Source: Erodium maritimum (taxonomy: Eukaryota; Streptophyta; Magnoliopsida; Geraniales; Geraniaceae). From it: a DNA stretch of 64,000 nucleotides. The notes beneath the pieces are model-generated. The model saw only the letters and a list, made by a program, of their open reading frames with translations, did not search any database and was not told the DNA's origin. A program made the translations under genes and the position numbers. Of the stretch, positions 54,289 to 64,000 are shown piece by piece (position 1 is the stretch's first letter; each line of letters opens with the position of its first letter). The stretch lies in the NCBI GenBank assembly GCA_963921825.1, contig OY997596.1:16869001-16933000 (forward strand), in the 5' to 3' direction.

Positions 54289-56850
54289 CCGTGATTGTAA
54301 CACAATTGCCTCATCCTCTTGTAAGGAAACTTTATTCAAATTAACTACTTCAGACATTGACGTTTGAACATTTTTTACTACACCTCCTCCTTTCTCTAAG
54401 CTGATAATACTGTCCAAAACACCGAGGTAATTCAAACCATGCATCTTGTGTAAATAACAACCCTTCTTTTTCACTGCACACATCTTCATTTTCTTTCTTG
54501 TAATACGAGTTTCCGAGCATATAAACTATGTGTTTGAAGAAAGCGGATTCAGTAAAACATTCCTGTGCTTCGTGTAGTATCTTGTTAAGTTGAATTGAAT
54601 ATTCTTAAAACTTTTTTCCAGTATCGCAAAATTTCTCAACAAATTCCTGATATACAAGTATGGAAATATTAATGTAATTAGTACATCATATGCGTTTACT
54701 ATATAATACAACATATATTATATTTCAATTTGATATAAGGAAGTAATGAATGATATGAAATTTAAATTACCTGCTCGGTTTGTTTTCCACGTTCGCCATC
54801 CACAAGTTTAGAATCAACATTCACCCTAGATGAAAGGTTTGTATTATTCTCTACAATGCTGAATTTAGGTGGCTCCGTTAGCACGTAACCATTACCAAAT
54901 GCTCCTAACTCTATCTCGAGCTTCTCTCTCTCGATAACTCTATTATTCGTCCATCCATTTAATGAATGCCATTTCCTAGGGATAGTAGGAATTCCTACTT
55001 GGACACGATCCAGATAGAATAATTGTATTGAAATAGTCGATATATTATAAAGATGTTGTATAATAATAAAGTAAGATTATTGTATAGGTAATGTAAACAA
55101 TTTGCATAAGATATGTATTTTAACTAACCAGTAAAAATGTAATTGGACCGTTGAAATATCGAGATTCCTTGCTTTGGTTCACCCAATCCCTCTTTGAACT
55201 CTCCAGTTTCTGAACAATGAATTGGCACCAATTGTAATCAGCTATAAGAGAGACATCCACTAAAGATTGGAAACAAGATTGGTTGACTAGATTTTCTGTG
55301 CCAGGCTCTATCATTGTTGTAAAGAATAGTAGCATGAAATTTCTTTTGAATTCATCACCACCCATGATTTGTTCCGACATCCTACTCGTTAATAATTTGG
55401 TTGTGATTACCGAATCTTCAAACTGCTTTAGCCATGCATCGTGGGCAGTAGTATTCTTCACTCCATTAAAATCACATAAAACATCCAGATTGCCCATTGG
55501 AATCCTAAGCGTATTATGAACTTCAAGGTCGGTAACCCTCAGTGAATGTCGACCATAATTTATGACCAATGACATACTTGACACATCAAAGTTTTCAACC
55601 AGGTAGTATGCTAATGCATGATGAATGTTTTTTACATTCAACTCTAGAATGTATCCAAAACCTATTTATTTGACAACATCTTTTTGTTCTGCAATAAATG
55701 ATAGCAACATATCGTATAACTTATCCGGTAATGCTCTGGTCCTAAGTTGAGGCATTGCAGAACGTCTTTTGGATATAAGATCGGATAGATCCTTCTGCGT
55801 AAACCTTGGATTCTTTATCTTCTTGCTTATCGATTGTTCCTTTTCCTATATCGGTATAATGCCAACAAAGCCCTGACCATATTTCCTCTTTTTTGATATG
55901 TCTTTTTTAACACCTGGATCAAGACAATAAAATATTAGTTCAATATTTTTTTAATATGTATAAAATTTTCAAATATTGGAATTGGTTAATACAAAATACC
56001 ATAAATACAATTATAGTTAGTTTATATTGAGATAGTAGATTATTACCAACCGACAAACATATAAAAGGTACTTATGATTTTAAAACATGCAGTAATTAAA
56101 CCATATATATGGATTCAAATAATAACTAAAAAAACTTACCATTTTTGTGAACAAGTTGCTTGGCAATTATGGATTTCTTGGAAGTTATGGATTGCTTGAC
56201 AACATTGCCAGTATCAACTTTCCTAATCTTCGAAGTAATTAATTTAAAGTGTGAAATCAGTAATATATGTATATTAACATTAGGTATTGATAAATTGAAT
56301 ATATTTAAAAATGTAATAGTAATTTAATATAATTGTACAGACAGTTCGAATAGTATAATTTGTATTATTAGAAAACAATTTAATAATGACTTTAATTTTT
56401 AAATATATCGTCATAATTACTTTTAACATTCGAAGCATCCTCACCAGCCTTAATCATAAGGACCTTTGATACCGGAACATGAACATCAAGATTATTTGGA
56501 GTAACAGACTTAGACTGAAAATCCGATTCATCTGAAACAAAATGTATAAAGATTACAATATGTGTGTGTAGGATGTACATTGATGTTTTATGAGATTAAT
56601 GAATAAATTACAAACCAACGTATAAATAATATTTAATAATAAATTTTTATTGTTATGAATCTATGATATCTTACAGGAAACGCGTAATATGTAAAATGTC
56701 TTAAAATATTTTGTAAGACTCATGAATAATATGGTATGTTTACGAAATCAAATTATATACTAATTACCCTCGAATTATGTAGCAGAATTTGCTATTTTAC
56801 CAACGACATCCATACTTGTATTATTTGTGTTCTTCAGACTCATCCTGCAA
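54289..56850 (-). pseudogene. Ulp1-type protease-like gene, 5' half
   Basis: Minus-strand exons are inferred near 56845-56770 (possible start MSLKNTNNTSMDVV), around 56540-56396 (DESDFQSKSVTPNN), 56240-56140 (Lys-rich), 55913-55129, ~55022-54771 and about 54520-54289. The 785 bp exon encodes LSDLISKRRSAMPQLRTRAL and LAYYLVENFDVSS...RHSLRVTDLEVHNTLRIPMGN, the N-terminal domain usual in plant Ulp1-family proteins (V-E-N-F-D...L-x-V-T-x-x-x-V...T-L-x-I-P-x-G). The next exon has LFYLDRVQVGIPTIPRKWHSLNGWTNNRV. TAG at 55846-55848 and TAA at 55666-55668 break the large exon. G3 then interrupts the gene. Confidence 0.8.
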
Positions 56851-58096
56851 GTTATTACATAAGTGAAAATATTTATATGACTAAACTAATCAATATATAT
56901 ATATATAAAAGGAATAGCCACCTGCCAAAATTTCCCTGAAGATCTACGCTTCCACGTGGTCAGTTTTCATTCGATGATAATGTTGGTGCCTGTTCCGAAC
57001 CGCGTGATGTATCTATTTAAACGCTGAAGGGATGATATGGAGGAGGGACGCTTTTTGTTGTCGGGTTGTTGATTGTTGGTGTCGACGCGATTATTAGGAT
57101 GCGGTGGTAGAAGAATCGCATGGCGGGTATTGTGTTCCAGTACCTGTAATTATTTGATGTATAGGCATGGTCCTTTTGATTTGGCGTGGTTTGTTGGTTT
57201 TTATATGCACTCGTGGGTGAATTTTCTGATTCATTGATGGAATGTTCATGTCCGTGTCAAGATTTTTGGGTTCTTAGATTATTCAAGCCGGTGTTTGAAG
57301 GTTAAATTGCTGCGTGTATGGTTTGTGAAGGTGATGGAATGCAGTTGACGAAGATGTGAATGGCAGGTTTGTGGTTCATCATTTATAGTCTTTGGTATTG
57401 GGTGTTGGTTGTGTTGATTTTGTTTTCTAAGTCGGATTATGCCCTACAGTCCTTATTGGATTTGATCGTTGTTGTTATGTAATTAGCATTTGTTGTTGCA
57501 TATTTTTTAGAGGGTTTGTTACTGTTGAAGTCGGCGTTATGAGGTTGAGCGATGTGTGTGGTGATTAATTCGATCGGCTGTGATGCGATTCCTATCACGG
57601 AATTAGGCTTTGTGTACGCAGCCCTTTGTAGAGATTTTAACCGTTGAAGTTGGCCTGCTGAGGTTGATCGTTGGTTGGGGTGATTATTCGATTGGCATCA
57701 ATGCGATACGTGTTATTGAATTAGTATTTTGTTTTTGCAGCCCTCCTTTGAGATTGTTACCGTTGAAGTTGGCCTGTTGAGGTTTAGCGTCGTGTCTTGG
57801 GTAATTCGATTGGCTTTATAAATTCTTTGTTTTTATACAGGATTATGAGGAATGCATTCAAAGAAGAATCTTGTTGAAGGTTTTGTTTTTCTTTGGCATT
57901 CTAATTGTATGATTAAATTTATTCTTTTTTAGAAGATCTTTGATGTTGTAAGTTGAATTTTTATCCGTTGGAATCATGTTCTTGTAAATGGTTGCTTATA
58001 CGGTTTGGTTTTGTGCAGCATAAAATAGGGTTGAGAATTAAGCCATGGATATCGAAGAGTGTATTTGTTTGTTGGATGTAACAAATTCATGGTAGT
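56851..58096. other. Unassigned sequence with (TA)n at ~56893-56908
   Basis: No known element or gene is recognised. It begins near a short (TA)n tract and turns GT-rich. It contains the triple repeat at 57481-57830. Its base composition differs from both the AT-rich Ulp1 gene and the LTRs. It could be the upstream region and first exons of the frame at 58097, or part of an unclassified element. Confidence 0.4.
57481..57830 (+). repeat. Three ~120 bp imperfect tandem repeats
   Basis: Units start near 57481 (AATTAGCATTTTGTT-like), 57600 and 57719. Each contains TTACCGTTGAAGTTGGCCT or a variant, GAGGTTGA and ATTCGATTGGC. Units 2 and 3 also have TGTTTTTGCAG or TGTACGCAGCCCT, which resembles a splice acceptor. 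Confidence 0.8.
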
Positions 58097-58410
58097 GTGG
58101 CGATTTGGAGCTTGTTGGTTGTGTGTATTCTAATCGTTGGATTTTGTGTCTATAAAGGGTTGAACTGTGGTGAGATTTGTATAAGAAGAATTATGGATAT
58201 ATTCAGTGCATATGAGAATGGGAGGAGAAAACATGGTTTTCAGGGTAGAGTTAGACGAATGTATGTGAATAAGCTCACTCCTCTAGGGAAGAGAATCAGA
58301 TTTCCGGGATTGTCTTTATGTTTTGATGGTCATTATCGGAGGATTAGTGAACCTGCTTACATTTATTTGAAGAATAGAAATATTGTTTGGAAGATATGCG
58401 ATGCTGTGAG
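58097..58410 (+). CDS. Truncated reading frame, unknown, hydrophobic N-terminus
   Basis: The frame starts MAIWSLLVVCILIVGFCVYKG, about 20 hydrophobic residues that could be a signal anchor. A basic stretch, IRRIMDIFSAYENGRRKHG, RVRRMYVNKLTPLGKRIRFPG and ISEPAYIYLKNRNIVWKICDAVS follow. After 105 residues it enters a Gypsy LTR (58411), where the frame reads on only by accident. I do not recognise the family. It may be a broken gene or a chance frame; the length and even composition give it slight weight. Confidence 0.35.
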
Positions 58411-58777
58411 TGTAAGAACCACTCCCGGTCAACGCCAGTCAAACCGGCGAAAAACAGGAAAATTTAAAATTTTTGGACAGACACTTAAATGAACCAAAAT
58501 TTGACCCCGAGGGTCATAACGGACTTAAGTTGACCCCGGTATCGACCAAAGTGAGTTCCGGGGGACTCAGGGCAACTTTCTGACCAGTTTGGGAGAGGTT
58601 GACTTTTCGCTGGAAAAGTCAACCGAGCGACGTTTTGGTCCATTCGAGTACCGTTTTGGATCCAAAAAGCTTAACCTCGTCTCAACGGTCTTAGTTGAGC
58701 CGTTTCCTTGTAGTCTGTGAAATTTGGTAATTTCTTGGAAAATGGGCTCGTTCGGGGCCCGAGACGGCCGAATTTGG
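58411..58777 (+). mobile_element. Gypsy LTR, first part (outer copy at right edge)
   Basis: It starts TGTAAGAACCACTCCC with the W-box cluster and the GTTGACTTTT/AAAAGTCAAC hairpin, and breaks off inside the U3-like part. The matching continuation appears at 62708, about 130 LTR bases further on. Left flank is GTGAG (58406-58410); the right end is outside the window, so the target duplication cannot be tested. Confidence 0.85.
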
Positions 58778-59401
58778 TTGCACAATGCACGATGGTTTTC
58801 GTGAGCGGTTAGCCGAGTTCGCCTACAACAACACCTTTCAGGCCAGTATCATGATGGCACCGTTCAGAGGGTTGTATGGTAGGCCGTGTCGATCGCCCGT
58901 GTGCTGGGTAGAAGTGAGAAAGGAGAGTTTACTGGGTCTAGAACTGGACCAAGAGACAGCTGAGTCGGTCGTGCCGAAGCGTGAGCGGTTGAAGACCGCG
59001 CAGAGTCAGCAGGAGCTATGCTGATAGACGGCGCCGACCTCTCGAGTCAGTAGTCAGTGGGCATGTATCCCTGGAGGTGGGTCCGAAAGGTGGACTGGTG
59101 CGTTTCAACCGCGGCGGAGGCGGGTTAGCCCCGCGGTGTATCGAGCCTTTCGAGGTCTTGAGTACGTCATTGAGTGGGCAGATTTCGAGGTAACAGGTGA
59201 TGTCTCGTATAAGGAGAAACTGGTTTGAGAAATGGATCCGCGAGAACAGGTCCTGCGCGGAAAGGTTATCCGCTTAGAACTGATGTTGTGGCGACACCAC
59301 GAGGCTGAGTCGACTTGGGAACGCGAGGACGAGGTTCGCGCGAAGTACCCCGATCTGTTCGACTCCCGAGGTGCGTTGTTTTAAATTTCACGGACGAAAT
59401 T
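58778..59401 (+). pseudogene. Gypsy integrase C-terminal fragment with chromodomain remnant
   Basis: The frame 58785-59024 contains RERLAEFAYNNTFQASIMMAPFRG, LYGRPCRSPVCWVEV and ERLKTAQSQQ, the end of the integrase core. Other frames hold GLVRFNRGG, then, after a deletion of the H-x-S-Q-L segment (near 59160), REQVLRGKVIRL and HHEAESTWEREDEVRAKYPDLF. Everything upstream in the element is missing. It is the 3' end of a family member joined to the following LTR. Confidence 0.88.
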
Positions 59402-59418
59402 CCTTTAAGGGGGTAGAT
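59402..59418 (+). other. Polypurine tract
   Basis: CCTTTAAGGGGGTAGAT lies directly before the LTR, as in G1 and G3. Confidence 0.9.
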
Positions 59419-62400
59419 TGTAATAACCACTCCCGGTCAACGCTAGTCAAACCAGCGAAAAAACAGGAAAATTAAAATTTTTGGTCAGACACTTAATTAA
59501 ACCTAAAATTGACTCCGAGGGTCATACCGGACGTAAGTTGACACCGATATCGACCAAAGTGAGTTCCGGGGGACTCAGGGAAGCTTTCTGACCAATTTGG
59601 GAAATGTTGACTTTTCGTTGGAAAAGTCAACCGAGCGACGTTTTGGTCCATTCGAGGACCGTTTTGGATCCAAAAAGCTTAACCTTCGTCGCAGCGGTCT
59701 TAGTTGAGCCGTTTCCTTGTAGCCCGTGAAGTTTGGTAATTTCTTGGAAAATGGGCTCGTTTGGGGCCCGAGACGGACGAATTTCGCGAATCTGACAGAA
59801 AAATATCTATAAAGATATTTTTTTTAAAGGTGGGACCCACTTGCCACTTGTCACACAATTGGTGGTGTTAGGTATTTTTTTGAGCAAAATAAAAACAAAA
59901 GGATATTTAGTAGGGTTTGGTGAAAATCAGAAGAGGGAGGCGCTGGTCTTGTACAAAGAGAAACCAATTTGTTTGGTTCTTCAGCTTCTTCAAGTAGCGG
60001 CTTCAATCCATTAGCAAGGGAAGAGAAAGTACATAGGGAAGCTTTCTTGAGCTCTTAATGGTTGGTGTTGTTTATTTTAAATCAAGAAAGATTCTTGATT
60101 GGTGAAATAAGCTACTGAAATCAAGGAAGCAAAGGCATTTTGATGGCTGCGTGGCTTAGCTAAGGTAATGGTAAATTAATAGTCTTGTGGTTGGCATTAA
60201 GAGCAAAAGTGAAGGCTGACATTTATTGATCTAGAGATGAGAAAGCACAAATTTATGGGGATGTGAGAGCTACACGATGAGGTATAATTATATTTTTTTG
60301 GATCAATGTATAGAATGATACTTTGGCAACTTATTGTTGGAGCATTAACTGCTCCATCTTGTTTTAGGTGTGCTTTGGCTACGGGAGAGTTAAGAGACCA
60401 AGACCAATTTGTTTTGCTGTGAGGTTATTTGGTAAAATTAGGAAGATTAGAATTCATTAGTGGCTGGTCTCGGTAGCAACATTTGTGTGTTGTTGAAGCG
60501 GAGCTAGATTGGTACAATACATAAGAGGAGTTGTGGGAAATACACGCCCAAGGTAAAAGTCTCTCCTTTGCATTTTGTAGAGTTTCTCCTGATTCTTAAA
60601 TTTATCGATAACAAAGGATAGACTAAGTTCTTTTGTGGATGACCGTTTATTTTGTTTTGAGAAGTAGGGAGTTAGGGTTTGTAATCGTGAGAATTCGGAA
60701 TTGTGTTTAGAAACTTTAAACGCTAATTAAATGACTCGGAAGTCGGAATTCGATTTCGTCGAGTGCCTAGGAACCCTTGAATTATTCTAAGACCGTAGAA
60801 ACGAAAACGGGAATTTTCAGAGCCCCGGAAGGGCGTTTCCAAAACCCGGGCAGATTCGCCATGTCGGGCGAATCGGGCCTTTCCGGGTCCAATAACGACA
60901 ATGTCGAGTAATTGGGGAGTTTGGGAGTGATCGAAATTGTCGGGGTTACTTTTGGGCGTCAGGTTTATTAAAATTCAGTTTATGCCTGCAAGCTTAAAAG
61001 AGTTAAAATTGTGTTCTTGTTAGATCGTGCTGCAGACCGAGGAAAGGGAAAGCTAGGCGAGTGACCGAGATCACGCCGGAGCTTAATTGTGCGCTTTTGG
61101 AGAAAGCATACGAGGTAGGGAAAAGTAGCCGGATCTCGGCCTCGACTAGGGAAAGTTAACAGTAGAGTTGCATGTGACACCGGGGTGTCGTGGGTTAAGT
61201 AGGTTATCGAATATTAGAAAAGAATGATACGGGAACGTAGCAAATATTGGAATTGCATGTGACACTTAGTAGTGTCGTAGGAGCAGAGAACTTAGCGATA
61301 TTAGAGTTACTGGAGGCATATGACCATGCCCGGAGGTTGATTGTTTAATTTATGTCTTGGGTGGCCATGAGAGCCCGTGTTATTATTGTTGGTGTCTTGG
61401 GTGGCCATGAGAGCCCGTGTTATTATTGTTGGTGTCTTGGGTGGCCATGAGAGCCCGTGTTATTATTGTTGGTGTCTTGGGTGGCCGTGAGAGCCCGTGT
61501 TTGACTGTTGGTGTTTTGGGTGGCCGTGAGTGCTCGTGGGGTTGTTGAACTTGAGTCTTGATTGTTGGTGTGTCTTGAGTGGTCGTGAGTGTCCGTGGGG
61601 GTTGTTGAACCCGTGTTTTACTATTGGTGTTTTGGGTGGCCGTGAGTGCCCGTGGGTTGTTGAGCCCGTGAGTTACTGTTGGTGGCCGTGAGTGCCCGTG
61701 GGGTTGTTGAGTCGTGAGTTAGTGTCAGTGTGTCTTGGGTGGCCATGAGTGCTTGTGGAGCGTTGAGCCTGTGTTGTTGCTGTTTGTTAAACTTGTTTGT
61801 GATTGTGATTGTGGTTACCTGAGGTTGGGGGCCCTCTTCATGAAACGGGGGTCCACGAGCACACGCATCTGCATGTTCAGACGGGGTAGGGGGCCCGCCC
61901 GACAACAAAGGGGTCCTGGCCGCGCGTGTGTGGTTTGGGGTTTGGGGTTGTGAGTGTGATAGGTCGACAGCCTGATCCGACTTTGTGTCGATGAATTGCG
62001 ATAGGTCGACAGCCTGATCCGACTTGGTGTCGATGAATTGCGATAGGTCGACAGCCTGATCCGACTTGGTGTCGAGGAATTGTGATGGGTCGACCGCCTG
62101 ACCTGATTGAGATTGGTAAAGGGCGTGAGAGAGATTACTGAGCAGCTGGTATGCGATCCTTTGTGATCTTGTTTGGTGTGCGATCCTTTGTGATCTTGGG
62201 TGTTGCGTGGTGGTCTTTTGAGTCCTTGGAAGAGGTCGTTATCGTTGTGTTGGGTCTACATTACGAGTCCGAGTGTTGAGTCCGTTGAGAAAAGTAACGG
62301 GTAGTGTGTCAGTTGAGTTACTTGAGTTTGGGATGGTTTTCCCGGTGTTGGGTTTGGTTTTGGTGTTACTGGCCTTGTCTGCTAAGTATGCCGTAGTCAG

Positions 62401-62707
62401 TCTGTTATCCGTGGTGGTGAGGGAACGCTCACCCCTAGCTGCTTTTCCTACAGGTATTGATCACAGGACGGACTAGGTGAGCTCTCGAAGCTTGTGGAGC
62501 TAGGAGCGGAGTCCGGGTTTTATGTTTTGAGTCTAGTGACGGATACCATGTACTTTGTCCAATGGTTGGGACGTTTTTGAGTTGTAAATATTATTTTGAT
62601 TAACTAAATGGTAATTTCAAAGTGTTTATACAAAACAGGTTTCAAACGTTTTATGTTTTTTAAATGTTCGCGTCCTGAGTTCGGTTTATTGAAATTGGGG
62701 CGTGACA
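59419..62707 (+). mobile_element. Gypsy 3' LTR with exchanged leader block (3,289 bp)
   Basis: It runs from TGTAATAACC to GGGGCGTGACA and is nested within the outer LTR. Its first ~450 bases, and everything after about 60700, match the family. Between about 59868 and 60700 the sequence is unrelated: it lacks the usual GA-rich leader and CCGGCC block and has its own AAG/GTAAAA donor-like site (60553). The 91 nt segment (61024-61114), minisatellites (61340-61790 and 61955-62110) and acceptor-like site (ends 62453) are kept. Confidence 0.9.
61340..61790 (+). repeat. LTR minisatellite
   Basis: Four nearly identical ~48 bp units (GGTGTCTTGGGTGGCCATGAG...TTATTATT) are followed by about five diverged units with GTGAGTGCCCGTGGGG. 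It is homologous to the arrays in the other LTR copies. Confidence 0.85.
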
Positions 62708-64000
62708 GAAACAAGAAGACTACATGGAGAGGGGGTTCGGCCAACACTTCAAAAAAAGGAAAAAAAATAGAATTTAGAGAGAGAAAAGAAGAGAGAAGAA
62801 AGGGAGAAAAAGAGAAGAAGGTTGGGGGTTTTGTGATTTTTCCCGACGATCAAACCGGTGGATCATCTCAACGATCAAGGAATCGAGCTCACACCGTCAT
62901 TCTCTACGGTGAGCAACTATCCGATTTTCGTTTTGTTAAGTTTAAAAGTTAGGGTTTGGGTTAAAACTAGTAGTTTATGGATGAGTTGAGGTGTGGGGTT
63001 CGTTGGAGACGTTTTGGAGCGAAGATTGAACGTTTTCCGGTGACCGGGTGCTCGGGGGAGCTTCGGCCACCGTGTAGGGTGGCTGGCCGGACCGGTGGTG
63101 GCTGGCCAGAGCTAGGACCGGCCACCACCATGGTGGACCGGCCCAAAACAGCCCTAGTCACCCACGGCCAAGGATGGCCGGGTGGGGCCCACACGCTCGG
63201 GTATCGGGTTTTCGTGTTCGGGTGGTTTAGAACGATCCCCAAGTCGTTAATCCACACCCGGATCGAAATTTGGATTTATATTGTGAAAGTTGTAATTGAC
63301 AGGTTTAGAAACTTTAAACGCGATTTAAATTACTCGGAAGTCGGAAAGCGATTCCGTCGAGTGCTTAGGAACCCTTGAATTATTCTAAGACCGTAGAAAC
63401 GAAAACGAGAATTTTCGGATCCTCGGAAGGACGTTTTCGAATCCCGAGCAGATTCGCCGGGTCGGGCGAAACGGGCCTTTCCGGGTCCATTATCGACAAT
63501 GTCGAGTAATTGGTAAGTTTGGGAGTGAGCGACATTGTCGGGGTTACATTTGGGCGTCAAGTACTTTAAAATTCACTTTATGCCTGCGAACTTAAGAGTA
63601 TTTGAAATTGTGTTCTTATTAGATCGTGCCACCGACATAGGAAAGGGAAAGCTAGGCGAGTGATCGTGAACACGCCGGAGCTGGGTTGTGAGCTTTTGGG
63701 AGAACATACGAGGTAGGGAAAAGTAGCCGGATCTCGGCCCTGACTAGGGAAAGTTAACAGTAGAAATGCATGTGACACTTGGGTGTCGTGGGTTAAGTAA
63801 GTTTATCGAATAATAGGAAGGCAGGCGACACCGGGTGGTGTCGTATGATACGGGAACGTATCGAACAATAGAAATACATGTGACACTTAGTAGTGTCATT
63901 GGAGCAGTGAACTTTTCGATATTAGAATTACTGGAGGCATTTGTTTATGCCCGGAGGTTGATTGTTTAGTTTGTGTCTTGGGTGGACATGAGTTCCCGTG
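62708..64000 (+). mobile_element. Gypsy LTR, continuation of outer copy
   Basis: It resumes at GAAACAAGAAGACTACATGG, the place in the LTR just before the GA-rich leader. It includes the GTGAGC donor-like site (62909), the CCGGCC block and the 90 nt segment (63623-63712), and reaches the first GGTGGCC repeat at the window edge. With 58411-58777 it forms one LTR split by the nested fragment. Confidence 0.85.

Noticed and set aside
54526..54714. 62-residue minus-strand frame as a separate gene
   Set aside because: It lies within the Ulp1-like gene region, AT-rich and without a motif, most likely intron plus part of an exon.
1..64000. An endogenous pararetrovirus or other virus integration
   Set aside because: All polymerase fragments belong to Copia or Gypsy LTR elements with LTRs, primer sites and target duplications; no movement protein or viral coat-like domain was seen.

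Overview
This window is plant nuclear DNA made almost entirely of nested LTR retrotransposons. The evidence is Ty1/Copia and Ty3/Gypsy LTR elements with initiator-Met tRNA primer sites, a degenerate TTTAGGG-type satellite (the Arabidopsis-type telomere motif) and an intron-containing Ulp1-like gene. An angiosperm, probably a dicot, fits; the species cannot be told. I see no intact host gene, no rRNA or tRNA gene and no CRISPR.

Layout. (1) 1-7027: minus-strand Copia element whose left LTR runs off the window; its coding region is broken, yet its two LTRs agree over all 256 comparable bases. (2) 7028-17570: four ~600 bp tandem copies of an unknown acidic, Ser-rich reading frame, all broken. The Copia element sits in copy A. 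Between copies B and C is a solo Gypsy LTR (8068-9902 + 15404-16241, target duplication TATAT), itself split by the 5' half of another element of the same family (9903-15403). (3) 17756-17956: foldback MITE. (4) 18030-38340: a ~130 bp TTTAGGG-like satellite in head-to-head inverted orientation, split by a solo LTR (18730-21643, duplication GAAAG) and by a 13.9 kb minus-strand Gypsy element, G1 (23673-37580), whose 3' LTR holds another solo LTR (25628-28876). (5) 38683-56850: a minus-strand Ulp1-type pseudogene split by a 14.15 kb plus-strand Gypsy element, G3 (40139-54288), whose 5' LTR holds a 3.4 kb solo LTR (41864-45236, duplication TTACT). (6) 56851-58410: unassigned sequence with a 120 bp triple repeat and one truncated reading frame. 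(7) 58411-64000: a Gypsy LTR running off the window, split by the 3' end of a further family member (58778-62707).

The Gypsy family is a chromovirus, most like the Tekay/Del clade: gag with two CCHC knuckles, DTG protease, RT, RNase H, integrase and a C-terminal chromodomain. Its LTRs are 2.2-3.4 kb. They run from TGTAAGAACC or TGTAATAACC to GGGGCGTGACA and are followed by a TGGTATCAGAGC primer site. Each LTR has a dense cluster of W-box motifs at its start, a GA-rich leader and variable minisatellites.

The observation I consider most worth testing is that the LTR has the layout of a three-exon transcript leader. All nine copies inspected keep a GT donor after the leader. Ten of eleven copies keep a 90-92 nt AG...GT-bounded segment. 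All but one of the checked copies keep a TTTTCCTACAG acceptor. Two copies have exchanged the 5' module while keeping the downstream splice-like sites. This is inference from sequence only.
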